A DNA stretch of 64,000 nucleotides from Candidatus Kryptoniota bacterium (GTDB lineage: Bacteria; Bacteroidota; Ignavibacteria; Kryptoniales; JAKASW01). Both the position numbers and the translations under genes were made by a program. Below are positions 35,450 to 48,043 of this stretch, piece by piece. The DNA lies in the NCBI GenBank assembly GCA_036567965.1, contig DATCTN010000027.1, forward strand, positions 1 through 64,000, written 5' to 3'. The notes beneath the pieces were generated by a model. That model searched no databases and had not been told where the DNA came from. It saw nothing but the letters and a program-made list of their open reading frames with translations. How positions within the stretch are numbered: position 1 is the first letter of the stretch; each line of letters opens with the position of its first letter.

Positions 35450-36370
35450 TTAGAAGTTCGATCTTGTGACGACGACCTTTCTGTCTGTCAGGATATAGAT
35501 CTTATTTGCCTCTATCGACACATCCTCGAAGTGAGCCACATTTTCCCCCACCACATCTGCCGGTGAAAACCTGGCAAGGAGCTCGCCTCCGAGAGCGAAA
35601 AAGTACAATGTATCCGAGTCACAAACACCGACCTTGTCATTCCCTACTCCTATGCCGGTGGGATTGTGAAGCAGCCCGGCGCCTATTGACCTGACGAAGT
35701 TTCCAAAATTATCGTAGACCGCGATTCGTCCTTTATCGGAAACGTAAATTTCGTCGTGGGATCCGATTGCCACCTGACCAGGCATGGAGAGTGCTCCCGC
35801 GCCCTCTCCATAATTTCCGAATGTTCGTTCAACAGTTGAGAAAGTGTTGACCTTCACCATCCTGATATCTTCGTCGTCGCAAATGAACAAATCGCCAAGC
35901 CTCGAAACGGCGACTCCGGAAGGATATCCGAATCGGTCAGACTCGTCCGCCGCGTCGTGCGTGTCTAATGTCGCGACGTTCGCAAGAGTCCTGTCAAACC
36001 GCTGGATCCTCTGGTTGTTGTAGTCGGCAACGTAGATTTCGACTCCGTTTGTCGCGCAGACATCGTAAGGCTTGTCGAATTGATAATCTCCCCAGCCATA
36101 GCCTCCGACTCCTCCCGTGGAATCACCTTTGGTGTCGTATCGCAAAAGCAAGTCCCTCCCTGTGTCAACCACGTAGACGGTCCCCGCCGCATCAATACTT
36201 ATTCCCCTTGGGTCCCTGAAATTGCCGAACGAGTAATCTGCAACAAGGGAGGGAAGTTCGTGGAATGAAGTCAAAAAAAGAATCAGTGCCGGTGCGAGAA
36301 GTAAAGCAAATTGATCCGAAATTGTCGACAGAAATGACCTGATGAGATCCATCTTTAGAAATATTCTCAT
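35450..36370 (-). CDS. NHL-repeat beta-propeller secreted protein
   Basis: A hydrophobic N-terminal segment (about residues 18-38, LLLAPALILFLTSF) serves as a signal or membrane anchor. After it come at least five NHL-type repeats with the mark 'PxGIxxDxxGxVYVxDxxNxRI': FRDPRGISIDAAGTVYVVDTGRD, DVCATNGVEIYVADYNNQRIQRFD, GVAVSRLGDLFICD, QVAIGSHDEIYVSDKGRIAVYD, and LHNPTGIGVG. Propellers of this kind bind proteins, RNA or ligands, and the function here is unknown. The ATG at 36370 is preferred over a TTG at 36388. It starts about 36 bases after the dinB stop on the same strand, so it may be the third gene of the lexA-dinB unit. Confidence 0.82.
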   Translation of the reverse strand: MRIFLKMDLIRSFLSTISDQFALLLAPALILFLTSFHELPSLVADYSFGNFRDPRGISIDAAGTVYVVDTGRDLLLRYDTKGDSTGGVGGYGWGDYQFDKPYDVCATNGVEIYVADYNNQRIQRFDRTLANVATLDTHDAADESDRFGYPSGVAVSRLGDLFICDDEDIRMVKVNTFSTVERTFGNYGEGAGALSMPGQVAIGSHDEIYVSDKGRIAVYDNFGNFVRSIGAGLLHNPTGIGVGNDKVGVCDSDTLYFFALGGELLARFSPADVVGENVAHFEDVSIEANKIYILTDRKVVVTRSNF

Positions 36371-36405
36371 AGTGCCGGACTCTTTCAAGGTTTTGCGTGG
36401 AATAA

Positions 36406-37734
36406 TTATCTGCGGCGTGAATGCGGCACAAATCCGACTACCCGGTGCGCCGCGGCGCGTCTGTTATCGGCAAGTTTAGCTATCCCGAAGTAAACGGAAT
36501 CGTAACCGAATTTTCCACGGATCTTGTCTATATCAAAAAGCAAGTCTCGTCGCTTGTCGTGATCCGCCCGAAAAATGTCGAGCTGGCTTTTTTCCTCTCT
36601 GATATTTGAAACGCGTACACCGACATATCTGACCTTTTTGCCAGGAAGCCAGAGCGATTTGAAGAGTTCGAAAGCAACCGAAGTGATTTCGAATTCTGAA
36701 TTCGTGGGCTCTCTCACCGTGAAATCCTTCTGGTAAGTTACGAATTGCCGATCAGTGAATCTGCGCTTTTCACTAAAGCCCAAGATCGGAGTACCGTGAG
36801 AATAGCGCATCTTAACATTAATAGTTGTTGCCGCCAGACGTCCGTCCCTGAGTTCCGACGCAACACTTTCGGAGAGAGTGAATATCGTGGATAATATGAA
36901 GTCTTCATCATCCGAATCTTCGCCGAATGTCGTGCTCCTGGAAATTGACTTCGCGTGCCCGGCTTCCGATGAGATAATCCTATCCCCGAGACCATTGGCT
37001 GCTCGGTAGAGGAATTCGCCGACGAGGCCGAAGATTTCGTGAAGTGATTTCTTGTCGTACCCGGCTAGCGCGCCAACGGTTGTAATTCCGATATCGTTCA
37101 GCACCTCGGTTGTGCGTCTACCTATTCCAGGAATCGAAGAGACGGGAAGGGGTGCAAGAAAATCTTTTTCACTTCCCAGGTCGACGATATAAAGGCCATC
37201 CGGTGGTCCGGACTTTGAAGCAGTGTCACGCGTCTTCTTTGAATAGTCGGAAGCTACCTTCGCGCATAATTTATTGGAAGCGACTCCTATCGAGACGGTT
37301 ATTTTCAGTTCGTCCGATATCGCCCTCTTGATCTCAGAAGCGAGGAGTCGAGGTTGAAAATCCCAGAAATGAAGACACCCGTTCGCGTCGAGATATGCTT
37401 CGTCGAGACTGGCGGCGCGGACGTCGGGAGAAAAATCTTCGAGAATCTTTATGAACCGGCGTGAATAGTTCTCATATGTTCGATAGCTTCCTCTTATGAA
37501 AACTGCATCGGGCGCGAGGGAGTACGCCGCGGATATTGGCATCGCAGTTTTCACACCGAGTTTCCTCGCCTCGTAGTTCGGGCAGGCGACCACTCCCCGG
37601 TCAGTCGAGAGACCTCCGACGATTACAGCCTTGCCCGCAAGATCAGGATTGAGTGCCACCTCGACGGATGCGAAGAACGCATCGACGTCGATGTGAAATA
37701 TGGTAGGATACCTGTCTCTCTCTGAGGCAGACAC
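36406..37734 (-). CDS. dinB: DNA polymerase IV (Y-family translesion polymerase)
   Basis: This error-prone polymerase bypasses damaged bases. The catalytic acidic residues are present: IDVDAFF (Asp16, Asp18) and the AASLDEAYLD block (Asp and Glu). The steric-gate FF and the YRTYENYS finger region are also present. The helix-hairpin-helix (VSSIPGIGRRTTEVL, then GITTVGAL) and the little-finger domain follow. The C-terminus runs to 442 residues, about 80 longer than E. coli Pol IV, and contains a short tail (RAAAHRVVGFVPHSRRR). The start is GTG at 37734, 13 bases after the lexA stop, so it is cotranscribed with lexA. Control by LexA is strongly implied. Confidence 0.93.
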   Translation of the reverse strand: MSASERDRYPTIFHIDVDAFFASVEVALNPDLAGKAVIVGGLSTDRGVVACPNYEARKLGVKTAMPISAAYSLAPDAVFIRGSYRTYENYSRRFIKILEDFSPDVRAASLDEAYLDANGCLHFWDFQPRLLASEIKRAISDELKITVSIGVASNKLCAKVASDYSKKTRDTASKSGPPDGLYIVDLGSEKDFLAPLPVSSIPGIGRRTTEVLNDIGITTVGALAGYDKKSLHEIFGLVGEFLYRAANGLGDRIISSEAGHAKSISRSTTFGEDSDDEDFILSTIFTLSESVASELRDGRLAATTINVKMRYSHGTPILGFSEKRRFTDRQFVTYQKDFTVREPTNSEFEITSVAFELFKSLWLPGKKVRYVGVRVSNIREEKSQLDIFRADHDKRRDLLFDIDKIRGKFGYDSVYFGIAKLADNRRAAAHRVVGFVPHSRRR

Positions 37735-37747
37735 GCAGGTGGTTTCC

Positions 37748-38377
37748 TTAGGGAAGTTTCTTCACTGTGAGCTGATTATCGAGAAGCCTGAGTACTGCGA
37801 GCACCTTCCCAATTATTTTCACCGAGGAAGAGTCTACTACGATGGGAGCAAATTCAGGATTCTCCGGTTCAAGAAAAATCTGGTCGCCATCTTGTCTGAA
37901 TCTTTTTACGGTTGCTTCCTCGTCGTGCAGCAGCGCGGCAACAATATCGCCGGGTTCCGCAGTCGATTGCTGACGCACCAACACCAGGTCGCCGTCGAGA
38001 ATACCGGCGTCCTTCATGCTCAACCCTTCTACCATCAGCAGAAAGTTGCTGTCGCCGCGAACGAATGAAGGATCGAGGACAACACGCTCCTCTATATTTT
38101 CCACGGCGAGAATGGGCTTGCCGGCGGTGATTCGTCCGACTATCGGCACTTCCGTTCCTGTGGTCTTGTAAGCGAGCTGGATGCCTCTGCTTTTGTCACG
38201 CGAGCGCTTTATGTACCCCTTTTTCTCAAGCGCATCAAGATGTCTTTCTATTCCGTGATTCCATTTCACACCTATGTGATGACCGATCTCCCTGATCGTC
38301 GGAGGAAAACCGTTCTTCTTGTAGTGCGCCTGAATAAATTTAAAAACCCTCTGTTGCCTGTCAGTCAGCTCTTCCAT
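37748..38377 (-). CDS. lexA: LexA repressor (SOS regulator, self-cleaving serine peptidase)
   Basis: LexA represses DNA-damage genes until RecA-ssDNA triggers autocleavage. The winged-helix DNA-binding domain has the family start LTDRQQRVFKFIQAHYKKNGFPPTIREIGHHIG. The cleavage site is Ala85-Gly86 (in GRITAGKP), and the catalytic dyad is Ser120 (EGLSMKDAGI) and Lys158 (ATVKRF), all in the expected order and spacing. The 209-residue length is normal. GGAGGAG at 38380-38386 (read on the minus strand) sets the start. Fifteen bases upstream of the start is a perfect dyad, the likely autoregulatory operator. dinB follows in the same operon. The recognition helix sequence differs from E. coli LexA, which fits a different operator. 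Confidence 0.95.
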   Translation of the reverse strand: MEELTDRQQRVFKFIQAHYKKNGFPPTIREIGHHIGVKWNHGIERHLDALEKKGYIKRSRDKSRGIQLAYKTTGTEVPIVGRITAGKPILAVENIEERVVLDPSFVRGDSNFLLMVEGLSMKDAGILDGDLVLVRQQSTAEPGDIVAALLHDEEATVKRFRQDGDQIFLEPENPEFAPIVVDSSSVKIIGKVLAVLRLLDNQLTVKKLP

Positions 38378-38392
38378 AACTCCTCCAGCGTA

Positions 38393-38412
38393 TAGTAGAT
38401 ATATTTCTACTA
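38393..38412. promoter_or_regulatory. Putative LexA operator (SOS box) of the lexA-dinB operon
   Basis: The arms TAGTAGA (38393-38399) and TCTACTA (38406-38412) are a perfect 7-bp inverted repeat around the spacer TATATT. The site starts 16 bp upstream of the lexA start codon and just before the lexA ribosome binding site, the usual position for LexA self-repression. It matches neither the E. coli CTGT-N8-ACAG box nor the Bacillus GAAC-N4-GTTC box. The role is inferred from position and symmetry. Confidence 0.65.
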
Positions 38413-38560
38413 AATATGTGGGAGGGCGATGCGAATGTCAAGCGGCATTGCGACGGACCTTCTGCAAAATCGGTATTTTTGTTATTCATTGGGAGTTTTA
38501 CTCGTTGTTATAGTTACCTAACTTAATTAGATTCAAAACGTTACAGATTTAAACAATTTC

Positions 38561-42223
<3,663 letters not shown>

Positions 42224-42227
<4 letters not shown>

Positions 42228-42559
42228 AAAAGAAAACTTTCGAAACCGAAACCCACAAAGGGTACACTCTCCTCAGAGTGAATGTTGACAAGCTGGACGC
42301 ACAGGTCTCTCCTCAATTGAAGGCCGAGTTTCTGGTTATCTGTCAGCCGCCGTTGAAGAAGTTCATCGTGGACATGAGCTCCGTAAAATCCTGCGACTCA
42401 ACAGGCTTGAGCGCGCTCCTGGTTGCTGAAAGACAGATGAGAGAGCTGAAAGGTGAAATCCATCTGGTCGTGCCGAATCAGGATGTTCGTAACCTTTTCA
42501 GGATAACGCAGCTCGAGAGCATTTTTACTATCCATCAGTCGGTCGAATCGTTGGACTAA
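42224..42559 (+). CDS. STAS domain protein (anti-sigma factor antagonist-like)
   Basis: The 111-residue protein is a single STAS domain. Its core reads KFIVDMSSVKSCDSTGLSALLVAERQMRELKGEIHLVV, followed by LFRITQLESIFTI. The Ser in CDSTGL is the position phosphorylated by a kinase in SpoIIAA-type proteins. Such domains control sigma factors by binding or releasing an anti-sigma kinase. No anti-sigma kinase or sigma-factor gene lies in the window, so the partner must be elsewhere. It is coupled by a four-base overlap to the DUF6913-like gene. It could act in a stress-response partner-switching system, but this is inferred only from the fold. Confidence 0.85.
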
Positions 42560-42587
42560 TCAAGGCAGGCGGCTCTGCAGGGGAAAC

Positions 42588-44084
42588 ATGGGATTTACTT
42601 CAATCGATTATGTCATTGTCATAGCGTATCTGGTTGGCGTCGCAGCGTTCGGAGTCATCACCGGAGGGAAACAGAAAAGCACGAAAGACTATTTCGTCGG
42701 GGGAAGAAATATACCATGGCTGGCGGTCTCATTTGCGGTTGTCGCCACCGAGACCAGCGCGATAACTTTTATTTCGATACCCGGCCTGGCGTACCTGACG
42801 AATTTAAACTTCCTCCAAATTGCTATCGGCTATATCATCGGAAGAATAGCGATTGCGTTTCTCTTCCTCCCGTCCTACTATCGCGGCGAACTGGTCACCG
42901 CATATGAATTATTGCGCACCCGTTTTGGCGAGAAGACGAGGAACTACGCCTCGGTAGTGTTCCTCGTTACCAGGACCCTTGCTACCGGCGTGAGGCTCTT
43001 CACCACCGCCATACCCCTTGCCATAGTTTTCAAGGGATATAAGATTCTCGGCGGCCTCCCCGATACATACGTGTACGGAGTTGCGATAATAGTCATTACG
43101 ATTTTCACTTTCATCTACACTTACACCGGCGGCATAAAAGCTGTTATCTGGACCGATATTATCCAGATGGCAGTCTACATCGGAGGCGCTGCGTTCGCGC
43201 TCGACCTGATGCTCTCGCATATCCCTAACGGCTGGAGCGGCGTCGTCACCATGGCCGCTTCACAGCACAAACTCGATTTCTTCAACTGGGGATTCGGTGG
43301 AGGCATTGCCAAATTCTTCACTGTCAAGTACAGTCTGATCGCCAGTGTCCTCGGGGGCGCGTTCCTTTCCATGGCTTCCCACGGCACGGACCAGCTTATC
43401 GTACAGCGTCTCCTTGCAACAAACTCACTGCGGAATAGCCAGAAAGCCGTCATAGCCAGCGGTTTTTTTGTCGGCTTGCAGTTTCTATTCTTCCTTATTA
43501 TCGGGTTGTCGCTGTACGCTTTTTATAATGCGTTCCCGTTCAAAGACGGCGATCAAATATTTCCAAAGTTTATCGTGGAACAACTTCCGAGCGGTCTGAG
43601 CGGCCTGATAGTGGCAGGACTTCTCGCAAGCGCGATGGGATCGCTCAGCGGATCGATCAACTCTCTTGCGTCGTCTACTCTTATCGACCTCTACAAACCG
43701 TACTTCGGAAGGGATAACACTGACGCCAAGGACCTAATGATGTCAAAAAGGTTCAGCTTGATGTGGACAATCGTCCTCATCGGCACGGCGTTCATCTTTG
43801 TCGGTTCCAACGAAGCTGTAATTGAGATCGCGCTCTCGATCGCATCGGTTACTTACGGCGGGCTGCTCGGCACTTTTTTGCTCGGCGTGCTCTTCAAGAG
43901 TCCCGCCGAAAAAGACGCGATGATTGGATTCACCGCGGGTTTGCTTATTTTGATTTATGTCTTCTTCTTCACGCCGATTGCCTGGACATGGTATACCATG
44001 ATCGGATCCATAACAACTATTATTGTCGGACTTCTGTCGTCGTACCTTTCCCGCCCGCGAAGTTCAACCGCTTCAGCTGAATAG
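42588..44084 (+). CDS. Sodium:solute symporter (SSS family)
   Basis: The 498-residue protein has the SSS topology: about 13 predicted transmembrane helices, starting IDYVIVIAYLVGVAAFGVITG. The family signatures include KSTKDYFVGGRNIPWLAVSFAVVATETSAITF in helices 1-2 and an inverted-repeat LeuT-like core with YTYTGGIKAVIWTDIIQ and SHGTDQLIVQR. It would use the sodium gradient to import a small solute such as a sugar, amino acid or carboxylate. The substrate is not readable, and similarity to SglT-like members is only general. It follows the STAS gene by 28 bp. AGGGGAAAC precedes the start at 42588. Confidence 0.9.
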   Translation: MGFTSIDYVIVIAYLVGVAAFGVITGGKQKSTKDYFVGGRNIPWLAVSFAVVATETSAITFISIPGLAYLTNLNFLQIAIGYIIGRIAIAFLFLPSYYRGELVTAYELLRTRFGEKTRNYASVVFLVTRTLATGVRLFTTAIPLAIVFKGYKILGGLPDTYVYGVAIIVITIFTFIYTYTGGIKAVIWTDIIQMAVYIGGAAFALDLMLSHIPNGWSGVVTMAASQHKLDFFNWGFGGGIAKFFTVKYSLIASVLGGAFLSMASHGTDQLIVQRLLATNSLRNSQKAVIASGFFVGLQFLFFLIIGLSLYAFYNAFPFKDGDQIFPKFIVEQLPSGLSGLIVAGLLASAMGSLSGSINSLASSTLIDLYKPYFGRDNTDAKDLMMSKRFSLMWTIVLIGTAFIFVGSNEAVIEIALSIASVTYGGLLGTFLLGVLFKSPAEKDAMIGFTAGLLILIYVFFFTPIAWTWYTMIGSITTIIVGLLSSYLSRPRSSTASAE

Positions 44085-44095
44085 TCAGGCTGAAA

Positions 44096-45229
44096 ATGCC
44101 CCGCATTTGGTTTCAAGGCCTGTTGGTTCTTCTTCTTGCAGTCGGGGTCGTTTCATGCGGATCCCTTCGACTCTCTCGTGAAGCATCGAAGACGTCAGTC
44201 GGTGATTGGCCGATGTTCGGGCAGAATTCGGAGCACGCATCGTCAAGCGACATGGTATCCACGGGCCTCGATAGCATCTGGGAATTTGACGCAGACGCAG
44301 GGTTCGGAAACTTTTCACCGACCATCGCGGGTGGTGCGGTCTATGTCGGAACGCTTAAAGGTGATGTATACATTCTTGATTTGGAATCGGGAAAAAGCCT
44401 TGGCTCGAATTCATTTGGAGGCGCACTGTTCGCATCGCCTGCCATTGCGGACAGTCTCATGATCGTAGCTTCTTCAACAGGCAAGTACAACCTGCTCGCA
44501 TACAATATCTATTCAGGCAAGACTGTTTGGTCGCACCAGTTGAGCGATATCGAGTCGTCGCCGACGATCGCCGGAGATTTTCTATACGTGACGACACTCG
44601 CGGGTGATGTCTATAAATACGATGCTGTGGGCGGGAAGGAGTCCTTTCACCGGCATTTCGCATCAGCGATAAGAGTATCTCCCTTAGTCACGCGCAACCT
44701 TTGTGTGTTCGGTTCGGAGGATGGAAAGATCATTTGTATCGATGCTGAAAAAGGAAATGATCTTTGGAGCTACGACGCGGGATCGCCTGTGTGGTGCACT
44801 TCATCTGCGCATGATTCACTGATTTTCACAGGGACCAATTCAGGAGAGCTGATCGCGCTCGACATGAAAGGGGCGAAGCTGTTTGATTTCAAGGCGGGTG
44901 GAAAAATCTTATCGATGCCGATTTCCGATGGCAGTGGAGTTTACTTCGGCTCGAATGATGGGACCTTGTATGCAATCAGCGCGACTGACGGCCGCCTCCT
45001 TTGGAGAATAAACACAGACGCACCGATTATTGCGGCCGCTGCACAGGATAAGTCTGAATTGTTCGTCGGCGGGTTCGATAGGTTTTTTTACGTGATAAAT
45101 AAGTCGGACGGAATGGTGGAGGGGCGATTCGACCTTGGCGGACGGGTGCGCACGGCTCCGGCAATTTGCAATGGCTATCTCGTGGTGTGCGCTGAAAATA
45201 CAAATGTGTTTGGATTCAGAATCAGGTGA
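44096..45229 (+). CDS. BamB-like PQQ-type beta-propeller lipoprotein
   Basis: A signal peptide ending in VVSC at about residue 21 marks a lipoprotein. The mature region is a PQQ-like seven- to eight-blade propeller with repeats such as GGAVYVGTLKGDVYILDLESGKSLGS, GDFLYVTTLAGDVYKYDAVGGKE, NLCVFGSEDGKIICIDAEKGNDLWSYD and GVYFGSNDGTLYAISATDGRLLWRI. The opening WPMFGQNSEHASSSD is common to outer-membrane PQQ-propeller proteins of Bacteroidota. The resemblance to BamB suggests a scaffold for outer-membrane assembly, but an enzyme role (alcohol dehydrogenase-like) is unlikely because no cofactor residues are visible. Neighbours are envelope genes (LpxL-like, WaaF), in keeping with an envelope role. 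Confidence 0.8.
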   Translation: MPRIWFQGLLVLLLAVGVVSCGSLRLSREASKTSVGDWPMFGQNSEHASSSDMVSTGLDSIWEFDADAGFGNFSPTIAGGAVYVGTLKGDVYILDLESGKSLGSNSFGGALFASPAIADSLMIVASSTGKYNLLAYNIYSGKTVWSHQLSDIESSPTIAGDFLYVTTLAGDVYKYDAVGGKESFHRHFASAIRVSPLVTRNLCVFGSEDGKIICIDAEKGNDLWSYDAGSPVWCTSSAHDSLIFTGTNSGELIALDMKGAKLFDFKAGGKILSMPISDGSGVYFGSNDGTLYAISATDGRLLWRINTDAPIIAAAAQDKSELFVGGFDRFFYVINKSDGMVEGRFDLGGRVRTAPAICNGYLVVCAENTNVFGFRIR

Positions 45230-45261
45230 CTGATGAGATCTTTCTCAGGATCTAAATCGAA

Positions 45262-46185
45262 ATGAAGATTACAGACAATTTGCAGGCGTATCTTCTTAGA
45301 AGCATCGGATTCTGCCTCAGGCGCTTTTCGATCAAACGAGTCCAGCGGATGGCAGAATTCCTCGGGCGATTTTTTTATCGCTATCTTCCAGTGCGCAAAG
45401 ACGTCGCTCTCGCGAATCTGAAACTTTGCTTTCCGGAAAAGAGCCAGGACGAACTGGAATATATTATTGCAAGATGCTACATCAACGTCGCGACCGTTTT
45501 TTTTGAGTTCCTCTATTTCCCCAGGTTCACTGAGAAATCACTTGGTGAGCTGGTCGAATTCCGGGATGAGTCCAGGGAGTTGATAGAGTCTGCTCTCGCC
45601 AAAGGAAAGGGTCTCGTCATGATAAGCGGGCATTTCTGCAACTGGGAGCTCATTGCGTTTTCCGTCGGCAGATTTTATCCCAAAAGATTTCTCGTCATCG
45701 TTCATCCGCTCTCGAATAGGGCGGCGGACGTATTGACGGACAAATACAGACGCCTTCTGGGTAATTCGACCGTGCCGATGGGAAATTCCATCAGGGCAGC
45801 ATTGACTGAATTACATTCGAACGGGATAGTCGCCCTTCTCGCCGACCAAAGCGCGGCCAAAGAAAGCGCGCCCGCAAAGTTTTGCGGAATAGAAGTTCCG
45901 ACATTCCAGGGACCGGCTTCGTTCGCGTTGAAGACCGGCGCGGCAGTCCATGTTGGATTCCTGATCCGGAAGGAAGACGGGAGATACAGTGTGGAGCTGA
46001 AGGAAATTGATTGCAGCGATCTGAAAGATGACTCTGAAGAGAGTGTAAAGGAATTGACACAACGCCATGTGACGGTCCTCGAAGAATATGTCCGTCGCTA
46101 CCCGGAATGGTGGCTCTGGTTTCACAGGCGGTTCAAACACGTTCCGGCTTACCAGGAACTCTTCGCGAAAATGAAGAAGAAATGA
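45262..46185 (+). CDS. Lysophospholipid/lipid A acyltransferase (LpxL/HtrB family)
   Basis: The 307-residue protein has the HX4E acyltransferase motif GHFCNWE near residue 122. Family regions are MAEFLGRFFYRYLPVRKDVALANLKLCFPEK at the N-terminus, PLSNRAADVLTDKYRRLLGN and VALLADQSAAKESAPAKFCG. The C-terminus reads YPEWWLWFHRRFK, which is typical of LpxL-type enzymes. It would add a secondary acyl chain to lipid A at the inner membrane. One N-terminal hydrophobic segment acts as anchor. The downstream neighbour is a heptosyltransferase that overlaps it by four bases, so the two form an LPS-making pair. Confidence 0.9.
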   Translation: MKITDNLQAYLLRSIGFCLRRFSIKRVQRMAEFLGRFFYRYLPVRKDVALANLKLCFPEKSQDELEYIIARCYINVATVFFEFLYFPRFTEKSLGELVEFRDESRELIESALAKGKGLVMISGHFCNWELIAFSVGRFYPKRFLVIVHPLSNRAADVLTDKYRRLLGNSTVPMGNSIRAALTELHSNGIVALLADQSAAKESAPAKFCGIEVPTFQGPASFALKTGAAVHVGFLIRKEDGRYSVELKEIDCSDLKDDSEESVKELTQRHVTVLEEYVRRYPEWWLWFHRRFKHVPAYQELFAKMKKK

Positions 46186-47204
46186 ATCGCGCGCTCATAA
46201 TCCAGACTGCGTTTCTCGGCGACGTAATTCTCACCACGCCGCTGGTTCAGGTCTTGAAGAGAGAGCATCCTGAAATGGCTGTCGACATCGTGGTCATTCC
46301 TTCTACGCGTGAGGTGGTCGAGAATCACCCGGCCGTCTCGAAGGTGATAACCTATGATAAGCACGGCGCTCAGAAATCTCCCTGGTCTTTCATCTCGCTC
46401 GGAAGAGAATTACGGAAAATGAAATACGACGTGATAATCTGTCCGCATCGATCTTTGAGGAGCGCCCTCCTTTCCCGTATGACGAACGCGCCCGTCAGGA
46501 TCGGGTTCAGGAACTCGGCTCTCCCGGGGTCATTTACCAGCACACTAGCATGGAAATTCGGCGTACATGAAGTGGATCGAAATCTATCACTACTCGAACC
46601 TCTGGGAATAGCGACACATCGTGAGGTGCCGAGATTGTTTCCGACTCAAGGTAACCGCGAGGAGGTAGATCTGTTCATCGGCGAAAACAGGATAGAGAAG
46701 CCGTTTGCCGCGATTGCGCCTGGGACTGTCTGGAGAACGAAGCAGTATCCGGTCGCGAAAATGGTCGAGGTCGCGAAGCAACTCCTGGAGAGATTTGCAC
46801 GGATCGTGATTGTTGGCGGGCCCGCCGATGCGGAGACCGCGGCATCTTTCGACGGGATTGATTCGAGGATCGTTTCCGCCGTCGGGAAATTGTCCGTAAT
46901 GAGTTCTGCCGAATTGATAAGCAGGGCATCCCTTCTGGTATCGAACGATTCCGCCCCGGTACACATTGCCGCGTCGTTCGAAGTGCCGACAGTCGCGATC
47001 TTCGGCCCGACGGCCGGCAATTTCGGATTTTATCCTTACGGTGACAATTCGGCCGTCGTGGAAACTACCGGTTTAGGTTGCAGGCCCTGCACGATCCATG
47101 GAGGAGCAAGATGTCCGATCGGGACATTTGATTGCATGGAAATGATTACGCCGTACTACGTTGCCGCCACCGCATTGAGAATCTCCGGGACGCGCAATGG
47201 TTAA
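46182..47204 (+). CDS. waaF: ADP-heptose:LPS heptosyltransferase (GT9 family)
   Basis: A GT-B glycosyltransferase of family 9, 340 residues. It shows the N-terminal ALIIQTAFLGDVILTTPLVQVLKREHP, with the conserved GD after the first strand, then the phosphate-binding APGTVWRTKQYP and the C-terminal VSNDSAPVHIAA motif. It would transfer heptose to the growing LPS inner core in the cytosol. The ATG at 46182 overlaps the acyltransferase stop as ATGA. The upstream reading from 46107 is within the acyltransferase gene and is rejected. The gene symbol follows best resemblance, and a WaaC or WaaQ-like role is possible. Confidence 0.85.
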   Translation: MNRALIIQTAFLGDVILTTPLVQVLKREHPEMAVDIVVIPSTREVVENHPAVSKVITYDKHGAQKSPWSFISLGRELRKMKYDVIICPHRSLRSALLSRMTNAPVRIGFRNSALPGSFTSTLAWKFGVHEVDRNLSLLEPLGIATHREVPRLFPTQGNREEVDLFIGENRIEKPFAAIAPGTVWRTKQYPVAKMVEVAKQLLERFARIVIVGGPADAETAASFDGIDSRIVSAVGKLSVMSSAELISRASLLVSNDSAPVHIAASFEVPTVAIFGPTAGNFGFYPYGDNSAVVETTGLGCRPCTIHGGARCPIGTFDCMEMITPYYVAATALRISGTRNG

Positions 47205-47814
47205 GAAAGTTATCGCGTCCCGGAAGCGGAGTCTCGTGGTCGCAGCCCAGACGATTCTCAACGGCGGCGTGATTGTTTATCCGACGGAGACTATCTACGG
47301 GTTGGGTGCAAACGCGCTGGACCCGAAAGTTGTGGAGAGAGTTTTCGAGATAAAAGAGAGGCGAAAATCAAATCCGATCCTGATTTTGATTCCGGATATT
47401 CAGTCGTTGGAGGAACTTGCCCTCGAGGTACCGGACTCCGCTCAGGATCTGATGAAAAAATTCTGGCCGGGACCGTTGACAATAGTTTTCAGGAGTACCC
47501 CGATGGTCTCGAAGATATTGACGGCCGGGTCGGGAAAGATCGGCATTCGTTTGTCGAGTGACAAGTTCTGCAGAGATCTCCTGAGCATCTGCAAGATCCC
47601 GATCACATCCACAAGTGCAAATCTATCGGGTGAGTCCAATCCGAACTCGATCGAGATGATCAACAAAAGAGTGTTGGACTCTGTAGATACTATCGTCGAT
47701 GCGGGAACCTTGACTTCACAAACACCATCGACAGTTGTGGACGTGACGAAAGGGAAGGTGGAACTGGTGAGAGAAGGGGCGATCGCGTTCAAGGAGATTC
47801 TTAAAGAACGATAG
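47197..47814 (+). CDS. tsaC: L-threonylcarbamoyladenylate synthase (TsaC/Sua5 family)
   Basis: The enzyme makes threonylcarbamoyl-AMP, the first step of the t6A modification at position 37 of ANN-reading tRNAs. The YrdC fold is clear: VIVYPTETIYGLGANALDPKVVERVFEIKERRKSNPILILI, then KFWPGPLTIVF, IGIRLSSDKFCRDLL and ITSTSANLSGESNP. The 205-residue length shows the single-domain TsaC form without the Sua5 C-terminal domain. The ATG at 47197 overlaps the waaF end by eight bases. It is the last gene of the long plus-strand cluster that begins with the RodZ-like gene. Confidence 0.93.
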   Translation: MVKKVIASRKRSLVVAAQTILNGGVIVYPTETIYGLGANALDPKVVERVFEIKERRKSNPILILIPDIQSLEELALEVPDSAQDLMKKFWPGPLTIVFRSTPMVSKILTAGSGKIGIRLSSDKFCRDLLSICKIPITSTSANLSGESNPNSIEMINKRVLDSVDTIVDAGTLTSQTPSTVVDVTKGKVELVREGAIAFKEILKER

Positions 47815-48043
47815 AAGGCGGAAACACGACAATCGAGTTGGCAAATCTCTCGATTGTTAAGCTGAAGTGCCGTCGGCAGACTCGCTGATGTGATTGTTCA
47901 CTTGACAGTATTCGCCTGATCTTTTAAGATTACATCAGTAATGTGTGGGCCGGTTCAGGGCTGAGAATATTTTCCGAAAATAGATTTGGTTAGAGGCCGT
48001 TCCAATTATCATTGTCATGGGGATGTTGGAGAATGGATGGCGA

